Shown: positions 46,201 to 57,980 of the stretch, piece by piece
How positions within the stretch are numbered: position 1 is the stretch's first letter
Layout of the letters: each line of letters opens with the position of its first letter
Assembly (NCBI GenBank): GCA_011947345.1
Contig: JAAVTG010000057.1
Location: 496,001 to 560,000, forward strand
Reading direction: 5' to 3'
Length of the DNA stretch: 64,000 nt
DNA from: Phytophthora quininea
Taxonomy: Eukaryota; Oomycota; Peronosporomycetes; Peronosporales; Peronosporaceae
The notes under the pieces: model-generated
Told to the model about the DNA's origin: nothing
The model's database searches: none
Seen by the model: only the letters and a program-made list of their open reading frames with translations
Position numbers and translations under genes: made by a program

Positions 46201-48620
46201 ACCGACCAGAGCAGACCGGCGAGGAAGACGCGAACGGCTTTCGGACATTTTGGCTGGTGGACGCGTTCGTCGTCCTGGACACTGTTCCGGGAGTGCAAGT
46301 AGCGCCGACGAGTGCTATCCTGGCACCAAATATTGCTTCCATGAACGCCACGGTGACCACACGCGTAGATCGGACGTATCCCTTTTGTGTGCCGACAACG
46401 CGGGAAAACACACCCGTGGAGTTTATCCACTTGCTCTGGATCGGTCAGTCCAGTCGGAATCAACCTCAAGCGTTCACGACTTTGGGTAGACAGCAACCGG
46501 GCGACTTTATGAAGAACTCGGACCCTGGTGGAGCGCTTGGGTCTTGCTCCAGTGTTGTGTATCGCAGCTGGGCTTACATGCAAGACAGTCCTTACGACGA
46601 GTTCGTCACGGATGACGGCGTAGCGTACTGGTACGACCGCAATACCGGAGATACTTTTGGACTCGGCCAATCTTACCAGTTGAGAAATTCCGAGGCAAAG
46701 ACGGCGACATCGACGGTGTGATCACGACGGGAGAAGGAGAAGTTGCCACTCTCGGGGTTGGTCTCAGTAAATCTGGCGGTGGTGACGCCGCTAAAGATGG
46801 TGGTGCGGCAAGATACTCGCAGCAGAATCTACGTAAGTTCATGGCGAAGAAGATGGAGGCTCCCGAGGATAAGGAGCGCCGGATGAAGCTCGTGACTGCA
46901 AGCGCCAAGAAGCACGACATCGTTGTCGACCTCACGTCTGAAAGCAAGCCAGCTCCAACCCCTTCTAAGGGCGAACTCACACGAATTCAAGTGCCCCAAC
47001 TTCCTCTTAAACGACCGCAACGTGGCAGTATGGTCGGCAGTCGCGCATCTTCCGCAAGCTCCACGAAATCTCGACAAGTTGCTCGAGTATCGACGCGAGA
47101 GCCTTTCGAGTCCGAAGACAACACGACCGTACCACCACTTGATTCCAGCACCAAGGAGATGATCGACAGCATCACACAAGCGTTGGGTTCTGCAATTCCA
47201 GGTCTTACTCAAGCAAATGGCGCCGCTAAAGGCAGCGTCGACATGCTTCAACTTGGAATTGGTCTCGGTATGGGACTTGGAATGCGCGTTCAGCAAAATG
47301 CGTCCCCAACTCGCTCGCACAGCGGGGGCAGGCACCACCCTCCACAAGGTCGGAAATGTCACGAAAGCCCCAGCATACCCACCGTAGTTACGGAACCCAC
47401 GACTTCAATGAAGAGGATGAAGATGACAATGGTAGTGAAGACGCAAGTACTTCTAGGTCGGATACCAGCTCGGTCGCGACCTCGATGCTGTCGTCAAGAA
47501 GCGGATATTCCGTGGCGCCGTCCGTAGATATGTCGCCAACACCAGACGACGTTGAGTTTGAAGGAGGCGGTCCCCACATCGGAAAGAAAATACCCGGATA
47601 TCAAACGCATCCGCCACCTGGAGAAGGCTCGTCCTGGGTGCCGAAACCGGTGGATGCATCTGGCGAAAGTCAAACCGCAGTGGACGGGTTTGGTGGCGCG
47701 CTGCACCAACGCGTTGCATGTCTTCCAAAAGACTTTGTTGCTGCAGTGACTAGCACCAAAACGTGCAAAATGCAGGCCAATTATCTGCCGGTCATCAAGA
47801 ACATGGTACGTGAATACGAGTAAGATAATCCCTGAAGCAAGGGAACTAATCTGTTGTGACAGAATCAACCTCGAAGTGTTGGAATTGTTCGACCTCGTGG
47901 AGCGTTGGAGGAGTGGGTGACAATGGGGTACTCTCCTTGGACTGCAGGTCGCTCAATATTCGCCACGCAGTTCATCGAAGACCTCATGCTCCGACCGGAA
48001 CTTGTGCAGCTAAATGGCTTGGAAGCACCGTCATCAACAGCAGCGACGAATGCAGAATCACCAACAAAGCCTACTGTTTCCGTGGAGAAGAGGGACCCCG
48101 TTTCACAAGCCGTCAAACAAAAGGAGCAGCTCGACAGCATCTTCAGTCTGTGTCGCCACGGGAAATACGACGAAGTCGAACTGGTACGCTCTACTGTCGT
48201 CGATCTCATGAATGAAGTCTTTGCTCACTCCACACCATCTTGTAGTTGCTCAACAGTCCAGATTGGTCGCTTGGCATCGACGCACAGGACGCTACTGGCA
48301 ACACTCTGCTGTCTGTGGCATGCCAAAACAACAACAAGCGCATTGCAAAGCTATGCATGCGCCGCGGAGCTGATATCAATACTCAGAACGTACGTCGTAA
48401 CTCATAATCGTTCGTACCTTTAGCACTGATACTATACTGACAGAAATCTTTGTCCTTGTTGTAGCTGAACGGCCAATCGCTGTTGCACTACTGCCATGAG
48501 TACGGCTTCCATGATCTCATGGAGTACTTGATGGAGAAAGGTGCCAAAGATGATCTGCTGAATGCTGATGGTCTCACATGCTACGAAGGGCTCAGCAAAG
48601 AAGCCGTCGATGCTATCTGA
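43228..48620 (+). CDS. Large IQ motif, WW domain and ankyrin repeat protein
   Basis: ATG at 43228 (MRSFFSKRNGQQ). An IQ motif for calmodulin-like binding lies near residue 195 (VLIQANARGFLYRRRRR), then a WW domain (WHEVRDVERGEVWYYN...LSQWEPPPG). A second WW-like segment is near 46570-46660 (GVAYWYDRNTGDTF). Ankyrin repeats close the protein (GNTLLSVACQNNNKRIAKL, LNGQSLLHYCHEYGFHDLM), stop TGA at 48618. Introns with good GT-AG ends: 45823-45901, 46486-46567, 47806-47862, 48184-48245, 48390-48464. Single-base frame changes remain near 44405 (T run), 46135, 46650 (T run) and 47330. It could be two genes, but splicing and continuity favour one. Role unknown; such scaffold-like proteins are common in flagellated protists. 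Confidence 0.65.
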
Positions 48621-48647
48621 ACGCGTACAACCATCATAGATCTCTAT

Positions 48648-50219
48648 TTAGTCGTTAAAGTAATGCAGCATGTGCAAGATGATGGAGAATCCAAAGTAAA
48701 AACAAAAGATCATGAACCCGTAGCCGCTTCCGATCTTTTGGGTCTGCTCCAGGATGCGGTTGCTCTGACCAAATCAGCGATAAGTAAGTTTGTGTTAATG
48801 TATCATCAACCGATACAATCTCTCTGCCTACCTGAGTCACATTGGACTTTGTTTCCTGAGCGTGTTGCTGGATGAGCTCGATATCTGTTTGCTGCTCCAT
48901 GATTTTGTCCGCGAACTGGCCCATCAGATTGGAGATCTCCGCCATCTTGGACTCCATTTTCCTGAGACACAAGAAGTAAGAGACTCATTCACCATACACA
49001 CTGTGTTGGGTGCAGTACTCACTTGGCATCTTCCAAGTTCTCTTGAAAGTGTCGGTGCAGCATCACATTCTCCACACGGAAGCGGCGATCTTCCTCTTCT
49101 GTAAACTCGTACTCCTCGTTCTGTGAAGTGTACAGAGGCGCAGGCTACACAGTCATAAACCCATCAGTTCCTTTACAAGTGATGCAGAGCCTCTCAATAT
49201 TTGCCTGTGCTGGTTTTTGTGGCTTTGACGAGCGCCGCTGACGTATTTCTGGCTTTACTGGCGACACAGATGCCAATGGCGAGGAAAGACCGGCAGAAGT
49301 CGGTGATTTCGGCGACATTGGCTTAGTAGTTGGCGACTTGGGTGATGCAGGCGACTCTACGTTCTTCGGCGAGCTCACAGCCTGCCTTTTCTTCTCCTGC
49401 TCCTTCACCCGCATAAGTTTCTGCTCCAGAGCATCCAGCTCCTGTCGATCTTCTTCTGGCAGCAATCTGTATAATTATTACGGTTAATTTCCTTGCAATT
49501 TATTAAAAAAATACACACAAGACGAACCGTGACGACAGCAGGAAAGGCTGTTGGTATCTCTTCTTCTGCATCCTTTTGGCTTCATCTGCAATGCTCTTCA
49601 AACGCTATAAAAGCCCAATACAATTAAAATTTCCCAACACTCTACATCCTACAAACGTCTCCTCACCTCCAGTAGATAAGCCACCACTTCTCCTTGGAAC
49701 TGCGTCACGTTCGTCACCATCTCTACAATAAAAACACATTATTATTATTATCCTTGATTTCCACCGATTGTAGAACGTTCTCCACGCACTTTGAGCTTCC
49801 ACCGTCGCCTTGAGGACGTCCACTTTGTTGCTGCAGTTCTTGACCAGCTCCACGAGGTCCTGCACGGCCGTCTCGTTAATTAATATCCAAATTGCTACCT
49901 ATTTTACGATTCGTACTGCATCTAGCTCGTCCTTGTCGCTCTCGCTCATCCTCGAGCCTTTGGTGCGGATGAATCGCTTAGGCAGCAGATATTTGGGCTT
50001 GGCTTGGGCCAGCAGACGCTCCAGTTCCACCAAGTTACTAAGCTGCAATTTGGTACAGTTAGCGAAGCATTATGACGGCTACAAGGCAAATTAAGAGGTG
50101 AGCGAGGCATCGATATACGCACAAGATCGGTGGCTTCAAGAGAGAACGGAGTGAGCGGGCGGGAAGCGGGGCACGCACGGAGCCAGTTCCCGGAAGCGCG
50201 AAGTGACGTCGACGCTCAT
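48648..50219 (-). CDS. STX18: Syntaxin-18/Ufe1-type Qa-SNARE
   Basis: An ER-localised SNARE acting in retrograde Golgi-to-ER fusion. ATG at 50219 begins MSVDVTSRFRELAP, like the animal syntaxin-18 start. About nine exons are supported: 50179-50219, 49917-50037, 49790-49859, 49667-49722, 49528-49604, 49177-49466, 49023-49120, 48832-48961 and 48648-48764, separated mostly by 56-67 base introns. The SNARE helix spans MAEISNLMGQFADKIMEQ and ETKSNVTQ-SNRILEQTQ. A C-terminal membrane anchor (YGFMIFCFYFGFSIILHML) ends in HYFND. Exon 49177-49466 and exon 49023-49120 disagree in phase by one base, so a base is probably wrong in the former. The gene ends 27 bases from the IQ/WW/ankyrin gene. Confidence 0.82.
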
Positions 50220-50718
50220 TTTGATAATGTCAAAACCTGTTTTCGCCGTTTCCCGTAGTATTTGGAATTATTTTACCCTTCTTCCGTCGGAGGAGGTCAT
50301 CCCTCCCAATCAATCGCCGCATGCGATCAGGGCCGTCGACACCTGCCTGCACCGCGTTGATGTGTGCCCAGGCTTCGATTTGCGGCCTTGCATGGCTTCA
50401 TGGAGCTAAACTAGAGTAGTTCGCGAAGTCTTGCATCGGGTGCGTACTGCTCGGCGCCAAGTTGAGTTCTGTACTGGTGAACATCGACGATTGTCTGACT
50501 GGATCAACTCTGATGGATCTCTGGCGAAAAGTTCAAGGCCAGACACATCCCAAGCGAGGTCAAGCGGCTCATGAGCGACCCGATGAACACTCTTGCCTTC
50601 ATAAAGGGAATCTTCCCCACCACCCAGGCTGGTAACGTATCATTTTCAATTTGTTTGGTTATTCAACGAATGAATTCATGGTAAGCCTGTATGCTCTTGT
50701 GCGGGGAAGAATGGCTTA
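50220..50718. other. Upstream region; possible extra exon
   Basis: A short open stretch at about 50525-50630 (plus) reads plausibly as protein (EVKRLMSDPMNTLAFIKG) and could be an upstream exon of the kinase-like gene that follows. I could not connect it with confidence. Confidence 0.3.
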
Positions 50719-51592
50719 GTGGACACGCGTTTGCTGCTATCGCTCAGCCTCCGTAGCCTCAGCTCGCGATTCACTCTTCTACTAGCGGTGCTGAATATGG
50801 CCCGCCTAGTAAAGAGTCTTGGCAAGTCTGAGACTGTCTTGCGAAATTATGCCCCGAGTCTGGACGAGGTGAATATCAAATATTAAACCAAGACTATGGC
50901 GTTGAAGTTCTTCTCGAGCCAACTCGTGTGGTGAAGACCTTCCGGTCTGTGTCAGAAGTCCCGAGACTATCCTTTAGCAACGCAAAAGCTCACCTGGCTG
51001 AAGTGTACCAGGTTTTGAAGACGAATCAAGTCCCCCATGTCGATTGTCTTGAACAGGAATGGGGCAATGGGTTTGTATTCACTCCTCGAGGGATTCAAGC
51101 GAGACCGTCGACCGTGGATGAATTGTTTTCAGCTATCAAGCATGTTCTGGAGGCTCTAGTCAAGCTACATGCAGCGTCGTGGATCCATCGAGATATCCGA
51201 TGGTCAAATGTGTTGAAGCACCGTGACAATAGCAATTTCTGTTTTTGATCGACTTCATGGACGCAGCGCCAAGTCCACAGCAAGCGCCAAGCGGGCGACA
51301 TTTAAACAGCTCAAACCACGCGCCCGAGGTTTTCAGTAGCGACAGTCACACGACGGCTGTGGATATCTGGTCGGTTGGTCACTTGTTGGAAACCAGTGGC
51401 TTGTCGTGGAGCGAAGCACCGGCCCGTGCATCGTTCCAGGCCAAATTGTTATCTCTTGATCCATCGAAGCGACCGAGTGCTGCTGTCGCCCTTCAAGAAC
51501 TGAAGAACCTCCCAACACAGCGATCCAAACGAAAAGACGCGGAAGGAGCAAGACACGGAAAGGCAAAGTGCGAAAATGATGATCCTGAATAA
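50719..51592 (+). CDS. Crinkler-type (CRN) protein kinase-like domain, frame-broken fragment
   Basis: The C-terminal half is a kinase-like domain: WIHRDIRWSNVL fits the catalytic loop (HRD...N), IDFMDA takes the place of the DFG motif, NHAPEVF the APE motif, and AVDIWSVG subdomain IX. This style is typical of kinase-domain C-termini of oomycete Crinkler proteins, which act inside host or self nuclei. A basic tail (RSKRKDAEGARHGK) could serve as a nuclear signal. No Crinkler N-terminal leader (LFLAK-type) or signal peptide was found upstream. The frame is interrupted near 50871 and in a T run near 51246. The glycine-rich loop is not clear. Kinase fold likely; Crinkler assignment moderate. Confidence 0.6.
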
Positions 51593-51813
51593 CCAACAGT
51601 GACAAATTCTGCCAGTGCGTTTTCTTTGATGCCTAGTGGTGGACATTTTCTGATGGTGCGAGTACGTGATGAGATCGAGGAATGACAATGCGCAACTTTC
51701 AGCTCTTGTTATTGGTTTCGGATACTATTGATCTCTTGCATGGAAGCGACAGCCGTCGTAACATGCTCTTTGCAAAACGGCAGCTACATGCAGCCGTGCG
51801 TGTCAGCCAACCT

Positions 51814-52375
51814 TCACGGAGTACCGTTCATCGGCTCCCCGATCTCTCGCAGGTAGATCGGGCGAGGGTCCTCCGGGTTCATGGGGAAGCACCAGCATCC
51901 TTTGGTGCCTCCAATTTGGCACTTGAGCTGGAGCTTCATGAAGTAGGTCGAGAACTTCTGCTTCAAGTGCAACGTGCACCAGTCCTGGTCGAGGACATAG
52001 GTGCTTGCCATAGGCCCCAGATCGCCTTTAAGCACCGCCTGCTCAGTCACAGCACGTGAGTTTTAGCGCAAAATGGATGATCTGAATACGCAACCTTTTT
52101 ACCTGGAGGATGGCCATAATCACGAGGTCTTGCCCACGCAGCTGGAGGTCGTTGTTCATCTTGGACCGGAACAGATCGATGTTTTTCGAAGTCACGTGGC
52201 AGAACCTACAGAGCAAATAGTGAGCGGAAACATTTCGACTAGAGATCAACAGAACCGACCATTTGTCGTGCGTGGTCTGGTTCACCAAGCAGATGATGGA
52301 TCCTTGTTTGGTCGACTTCACCTCGCAGTCGAAGTGGTCGCCGTTCCGTCCAGGAAGCTTCAACGTCTTCTTCAT
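51814..52375 (-). CDS. Unrecognised two-exon protein
   Basis: ATG at 52375 starts MKKTLKLPGRNGDHFDCEV. The first exon reads on to VIMAILQ, where a donor GTAAAA is met. An acceptor (GACTGAGCAG) about 67 bases on gives a second exon in frame (AVLKGDLGPMASTYVLDQDW) that ends at a TGA at 51814-51816. The second exon is rich in aromatic residues and cysteines (WCTLHL, CQIGGTKGCWCFPMNPEDP). There is no signal peptide or membrane segment. I do not recognise the family; coding status rests on the clean splice and codon use. Confidence 0.5.
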
Positions 52376-52501
52376 TTGCTCGCCAGAAAGTGAATCAAAT
52401 AATAAGCGTGGAGTTCATCGAAACGGCGCTGACAGCTACGGACACAGGAGGCGAAACTATCAATCACCAACGATCACTCCATCGACTGTCTGTCCACCAT
52501 C

Positions 52502-54033
52502 TTATATCGAGTTTGTGCCGATACTTGCCATCGCGACGTGGCGTGCTGGCAGACGTCTTGCCTGTAAGAAACAGCCCATACAGAAGTACAAGTCCTTCTT
52601 ACTGAGCTGTCGACCTGGCGCAGCGGCGACTGGCAACGACTTCTTCACTTTGCAGGCGTAGCAGACAGTCTGTCGACAGAGACTGCAGACTGCGCTCCTC
52701 TCGACGAGTCCTCCGAGTTTTGGTGACAACTTGGCGGTGCAACACGTGCACGAAGACGAAAATCTGAGTCCGACACTGCCCGCAAGACTGTCACTACCAC
52801 TGCTGGCGCTTCCGATGCTGCCACTACTCACGCTACCGCTTCTTAATCGCAGCCGCTTGGTGTAGAATAGCCACGTTAGTTTCTTCAGATACGCTTCCTC
52901 CATGATGCCTGGGATCATCAGCAAGCCCTCAGCAAACTGAGAAGTGGCGATACGAGCAGCGTAGCGACCTCCAGCGTCCATGAACCCTCGTGAAAACAGC
53001 TCTACACAGTCTGCTCCGTCGGCGCCTTGGCACATCCGCATGATATGACACGTCGAGAAAGCGATGCGGACTTGGTTAAACTTGCGGAAGTCTGGCACTT
53101 CGTCCAGCTCGATCGAGTGGTTGAGCATGTAGCTGAATCGCTGGCCGTTCGAATCGATCGACATGCCAGTCGATTCGATCACCACGTAGTCCCTAGGCTT
53201 TACGACAAACGCCACGACGCGACTGGGAAGGTGAGCGCACCATTTGATGCCCAAGAACCGGAACGGATCGTCCTGTGTCGGCCCTTTAATCTGTGCCAGA
53301 ATGCGCATATCGTCGACGATCACTTGCTTCTTGGTGTTGAAGCGCATCCTGCTACGGTCGTCCGTGTCGGCTAAAAAGCCAAGCCCCATGTCCTCAATTG
53401 TGCCTGGAAACGTACCAGAAGAGATGACTAACGGCGTGTGATCGGGTCTAAATTGCTCTAGTACACTACTACCCGGTCCATCGTCGCCATGGGAGCCTGC
53501 AAACCTCCCAAACTCCTGGTTGACCCACGTTGTCTTGCTCTCCTCGCCGTCATCTTGATCCAAGTCAGCGAGTGCTGCTTTATTGAGGTCTTCGGATGAA
53601 TTGTTGCCTGTCGCGAAAAACGACGGTGTTTGCGGCGACACTGACACTGCGTCCGTGGTTTCACTCCACAGCCTCTCTCGTCGAGATGGACGTCGGCTCT
53701 TGTCTCTTGGTAAACAGTGAAACTGCCCTTCTCCTTGATAATCTTCCAGCTTCTCGGGTCAGCTACTCGACCGTGGGAGGAGAATTGGATGCTTGCACTT
53801 AACGTTTCGGCTAGAACTCGGTCAGATAAGGCTGTGATGGCGCTTGCATCCCTTGCAGACAGCCAAATGGCTTCGGAGGGAACGCTGAGGATGTTCCCAT
53901 GGCTGTTAGCGATCGGAAGACTTGAGCTCGCGAGTACCAGTAGGCCGAAATGGACATGACCGAGGGCATGCACGTGGCAATAGCCATCTGCTCGGCGCAT
54001 GAGCGCAAATCGGGCGAAGCGGGTTGTGATCAT
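52502..54033 (-). CDS. START-like domain protein with C-terminal FYVE-like zinc finger
   Basis: Oomycetes have a large family of lipid-transfer (START-like) proteins followed by a zinc finger, and this matches it. The N-terminal part reads ARDASAITALSDRVLAE and DPRSWKIIKEKGSFTVYQE. The START-like core continues with SSGTFPGTIEDMGLGF, RFLGIKWCAHLPS and YVVIESTGM. The C-terminal finger has paired cysteines (CTCC, CSLCRQTVCYACK, CMGC). One base appears missing near 53670, between the two halves. The start at 54033 is tentative, as another ATG lies nearby in a different frame. The lipid ligand cannot be inferred. Confidence 0.7.
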
Positions 54034-54559
54034 CAGCTGTTCACTAAATTATTGGCGGGATAGCCAAAAGTCTCATCTCCAATCTCCACACGGTTGAAGA
54101 CATCAAGGTCCACGAACGGAGCTCTTAATATAAACACACCAGGCCAGTCAGATAATTGTGCACATCGACCTCGATGTCATCAAGCCTCGATTTGAGGAGG
54201 TGGTCGAGGACTTCGTAACTCGTGTAGATGTCACTGCGTTGCACACATTCAGTTTGAGCAGACGCTGGAGACGTCATAGCGCTGCTTACCCGAAGGCCTC
54301 CATAAAAATGAAAGCAAAATTCTGTGTGCTGTACGACCAACTGCCCCACAACAGTCAACTTTCGCCCACCCCAGCGAGCTCATACTGTAGTGTGTCTACC
54401 TTAGGGCTAAGGCCCCTGAATTGTTGTGACGAACCCACGTTGTATTCGTTACTCGACAAATGTTGCAATCCATGGTTTACACACGCTCTCATATCCTCCA
54501 CTTTGCAGCCCCCCATTGAAAGTCTTACGTATCCATCCAACCATGCATTCGCGAGATTT
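54034..54559. other. Intergenic between two minus-strand genes
   Basis: Only short frames are seen; this is the upstream region of the START-like gene and the 3' flank of the HAD-like gene. Confidence 0.4.
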
Positions 54560-55814
54560 TCACTCTCCGGTCACTGTTTTCATCTCCCTCCACCGTTCCA
54601 AAGAAGTTTCGAAGCGATCGATAAAGTACGTCTCGCTTTGAATAACGTCAAGTGGCTCAACTCGCATCAAAAACAGCTCGCGCGTAGCTTCAAAGGGTAT
54701 GGCAACGCCACTATCGGCACGTCGAGCGTCCACAATATGCGCGTCGTGGTAAAGAATGTTGTCGTCGAAGAACATGGCGTGAACGTTTTCAGCCTGATCA
54801 GTTGGATCCAGTGTCAGGAGTTTACCCGCAGTCGCATCTTCACGATTGCGGAACCAGTACGGATAAAAATCGCGCAGTGCCAGCGTAGCTTGTGAGTCTC
54901 TCCACCTCCGCGCTAGAAATTCGTGGATACAGGGCAATCCGCTCACAATTTCGACTTTACCGTCACAAGAAGCATAAAGTTCAACGGATCTGCACCATCC
55001 GCGTCTCTGGGCTGCTTGAAGGTGCCCATAACGAGCGCAGTGGTGCCTTCAGCCCTCAGAAATGTGCCAAATTTCGGCATCTCTCCGTCCTCAGTCTGTA
55101 GATGGATCCGTCGGTCCACACCACCGTTCGAACCGTCCATCGGTTTCTGCAGAGGGAAACAAGGGTGTCTTCCTTCACAGAAGCAGTTAAACTCCTTTGC
55201 AACTCGATGCAGATCGTCTCCGTATGTACGGAAGATAAGGTTAAACTTGATCTTCTTGCTCTCCAGATATTGTAGCAGTCTAAAGAACGCTGGGACGATG
55301 AAGCAGTATGGCGACTCGTTGAGTCCCACCTCTGCTAGCTGCTCTTCGCTCGCTGCTATTTGAGGCAGCAGCAAGTGGCTCAGCAGCAGTTGGTGCTCTG
55401 CTTGTAGCCCTTCTCCAGCGTTCCCCTGGACTGTAAAGTCCTTTCTCAGGACCTTCCGCATGTGCTTGTTGTGCTTGGCAGTCTTCGGGTCGCTTGACAG
55501 CGGGAACTACACACAGAAGCCTTAGTAATCATGTTATACAGACCAATACTACACGGATTTCTTTTACTTTAGCTCTTAAAAACGCTCCGAAGGACACTTT
55601 ATGCGTCTCGGACGACTCTTGTGGCTCTTGCAGTGCCTTCTGGCCGTCCCAGCGCCACTGCTGCTCGCCATCCTCGCCCTGAACGACCTCCCCATCACCC
55701 TCTCCGTTAGTAGATCATTCAGAATGTGTTCTAGCGCCTTCCCTGCACAGGGTCGTGCATGATGAGCGTCTTGTTCACATCCAGGTACAGCAGCGCGTGC
55801 GGAATCGACTCCAT
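54560..55814 (-). CDS. HAD-like superfamily protein
   Basis: ATG at 55814 begins MESIPHALLYLDVNKTLI, where LDVNKT fits motif I of HAD-fold hydrolases with Asn in place of the second Asp. Later motifs fit too: NLIFRTYGDD (motif II position) and MFFDDNI (motif IV). Family-specific patches are FCEGRHPCFPL and DAHIVDARR. An intron lies at about 55505-55570 (GTAAAAG to TGTGTAG). Frame or splice uncertainties remain near 55755 (G run), 55705 and 54945. No signal peptide or membrane segment is seen, so a cytosolic protein is likely. Substrate unknown. It is divergently paired with CDC73 with only 60 bases between the two start codons. Confidence 0.62.
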
Positions 55815-55855
55815 TTTTTACCATCACTCTATGACGATCTTATTGGTCAATTATG

Positions 55856-55871
55856 GATCATTTTGGAATTT
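55856..55871 (+). promoter_or_regulatory. Oomycete core promoter of CDC73
   Basis: GATCATTTTGGAATTT matches the oomycete consensus at 14 of 16 places and ends only 3 bases before the ATG at 55875, implying a very short 5' leader of roughly 15 bases. Confidence 0.6.
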
Positions 55872-55874
55872 GTG

Positions 55875-57374
55875 ATGGCGGGCGCGGACGAGGACAAGGA
55901 CGCGCCGTTGGCGGCGCTGCGGCTGCTGCGCGAGCACCTGATCGGCGGCAAGCCCGTGGAGGCCGAGGGGGACGACCTGGTCTTCAAGGACGCGTCGGGC
56001 GCGGAGGTCAAGCGCCTGCCTAAGCACGCGCCCACGGCCTACCACTCGAAGAAGCTGGACAAAAGCTACGACTTGCTTTCAGTATGGACCTGCTACAAGC
56101 ACGCAGACCTGAGCTTCAGCGACTACGTGCTGCGCTGCCGCAGCGACAAGGCCGCCATGGTGTCCACCGTGGATAAAAAGGAGCTGGTGTCCTTCCTCAA
56201 GGGCGACATCGAGACGTCGGCGCAGATCCTGGACGCCCAAGGGAAGCCCACGAGCGCGGACTCGGCCCCCGCAAGAGTGACAAGCGAACCCCTAGAAAGA
56301 GTGACAGGGACGATGACCCCAAACGCCGCAAAGTGGACAAGGACAACAGCCATCGCCCCAGGGAGACACACAAGCACGAGCAGAAGAGCCCGAGGACGCA
56401 GCTGCCGACGCCCTCATGAAGCGCATTGGTGACAAGGAATACGTAAATAGGACACGCACTACGGTGCTGGACGCCCACAAGACCAAGTTCGACAATGTAG
56501 TGAAGACGCTGGAACTGGTGAATGCTGAGACAAAAGAGAAGATCGAGAAGGCTTCCAAGGCCTCGGCGTTGTTGGCCACTACGACGGCAAGGAAGGAACA
56601 GCTGCCGCTGCATCGCCTAGTCAAGGAGAAAATTTTAGGTGGGTGGAGACGCTGTGGTGGATCTCTTTATTTTTCTAATTATTTTTTTATGCAGGCACGC
56701 CGATTATTGTGGTCCCGGCAGGTTTCTCGGACCTGTTTACCATGCTGAACGCCCGAGATTTTTGCAAGATGGGGTGTACGTTTCCAATATGCAGAAGAAG
56801 GCGGACGGCCACCGCAAACAGCAGTCGATGATGATCACCCACGAGGAAGATGGACATGTATACACGTTCAAGGTCGTGGACACCGTTAGTCGGTTCCGCG
56901 AGAAGGATTGGTGAGTTCCAAACGATGCTGGCGTAGATAGCAGTGGCTAACGCTCTTTTCCCGTTATTGTGGCGAAGGCGCTCCGTTGTCGGCGTCATTG
57001 TATCGGGTCAGTCGTGGCAGTTCAAGGGCTGGAAGTGGAAATTCCCACTCGAAGTCTTCAAGAAAGGTATGCGATGTTTGAGAGCAAACTTTCGAGGCAG
57101 GTGCTGACAAAGTTGTCTTCTATGTAGTTTGTGGCGTCCACATTTACAATCAAGGCTCGCAGTTGAACCTTGAGATTAAGCAATGGGATGTGAAGGTTCT
57201 CATGGTAAGCTGCAGTATCAACTCCGCTACTACACACTGTCGAGAATAATTTTTCATGAATCCCTTCGCCGTGTAACATGATAGATCCACCCAGACAAGC
57301 GGCATTTGGATAAAGTGGCAGCCAAGGAGTTCTGGCGCTACCTGTTTGCTTTCATCAAGCTAAAGCTGCAGTAA
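55875..57374 (+). CDS. CDC73: CDC73/parafibromin, subunit of the PAF1 transcription elongation complex
   Basis: CDC73 links PAF1C to RNA polymerase II in the nucleus. ATG at 55875. The N-terminal domain (ADEDKDAPLAALRLLREH, VWTCYKHADLSFSDYVLR) is followed by a basic linker. The C-terminal Ras-like domain begins at TPIIVVPAGFSDLFTMLN and includes WQFKGWKWKFPLEVF and IHPDKRHLDKVAAKEFW. Introns: 56639-56694, 56911-56977, 57067-57127 and 57205-57284. A further GTAAGT...CCAG pair at 57371-57428 overlaps the stop; spliced or not, the protein ends in Gln. Three single-base losses (near 56272, 56400 and 56765) fall mostly in homopolymer runs. A gene this conserved is unlikely to be dead. Confidence 0.93.
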
Positions 57375-57980
57375 GTAGAGCAAGTCGAGTCGCTATATCG
57401 CCCGCCAGACTTTGGTTATCCTTTCCAGATAGCCATCGCACTAGGAAAAGAGCACAGTGCAGAGTCCAACGCTGACACAAGGATTTTCTGAAAGGAACAT
57501 AACTGGCAACCAACAGCGGGCTATTCGTGCTGGAAGGTTTGTTTAACAGCTACTTGCTATGGATACTTGACGGGTGAAGTTTGAAGGACATTCACGGATC
57601 GGATTACTACAAAAGTAAAACCGATAGCATTGTCGTGTCTTTGATGTTGAACTGCAGGTTGGAATGGTGTTGTTTGAAGATCAGGACGCTTTTAGTCGAG
57701 CAGTTTCACGGTCAGATTTGACGGTCCGTTTTCGAGTATGGTCAGAGCTCTAATTCGAGATGTGGTGGTGTGCGATGTGCTGTCGGGGGCAATGTAGGCG
57801 ATTTGGCCTTCATAGTTGCGAAAGGCACCACGACTGACCGCTCCGTTAGTCGTGACGACGTGGCTTGATAAAGGTGGCGCTACGGCATCGCAAGAGGAAC
57901 CACGAGGAACAGCCATCTCCGGTGGCGACGACTGGTAGTGAAGAGCAAATAGAGGCCAAGGTCAAGCGCGGGGGCCCCAG
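57375..57980. other. Intergenic, no gene seen
   Basis: This contains the possible last CDC73 intron and 3' UTR, then the upstream region of the cyclase-like gene. No domain-bearing frame. Confidence 0.45.
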
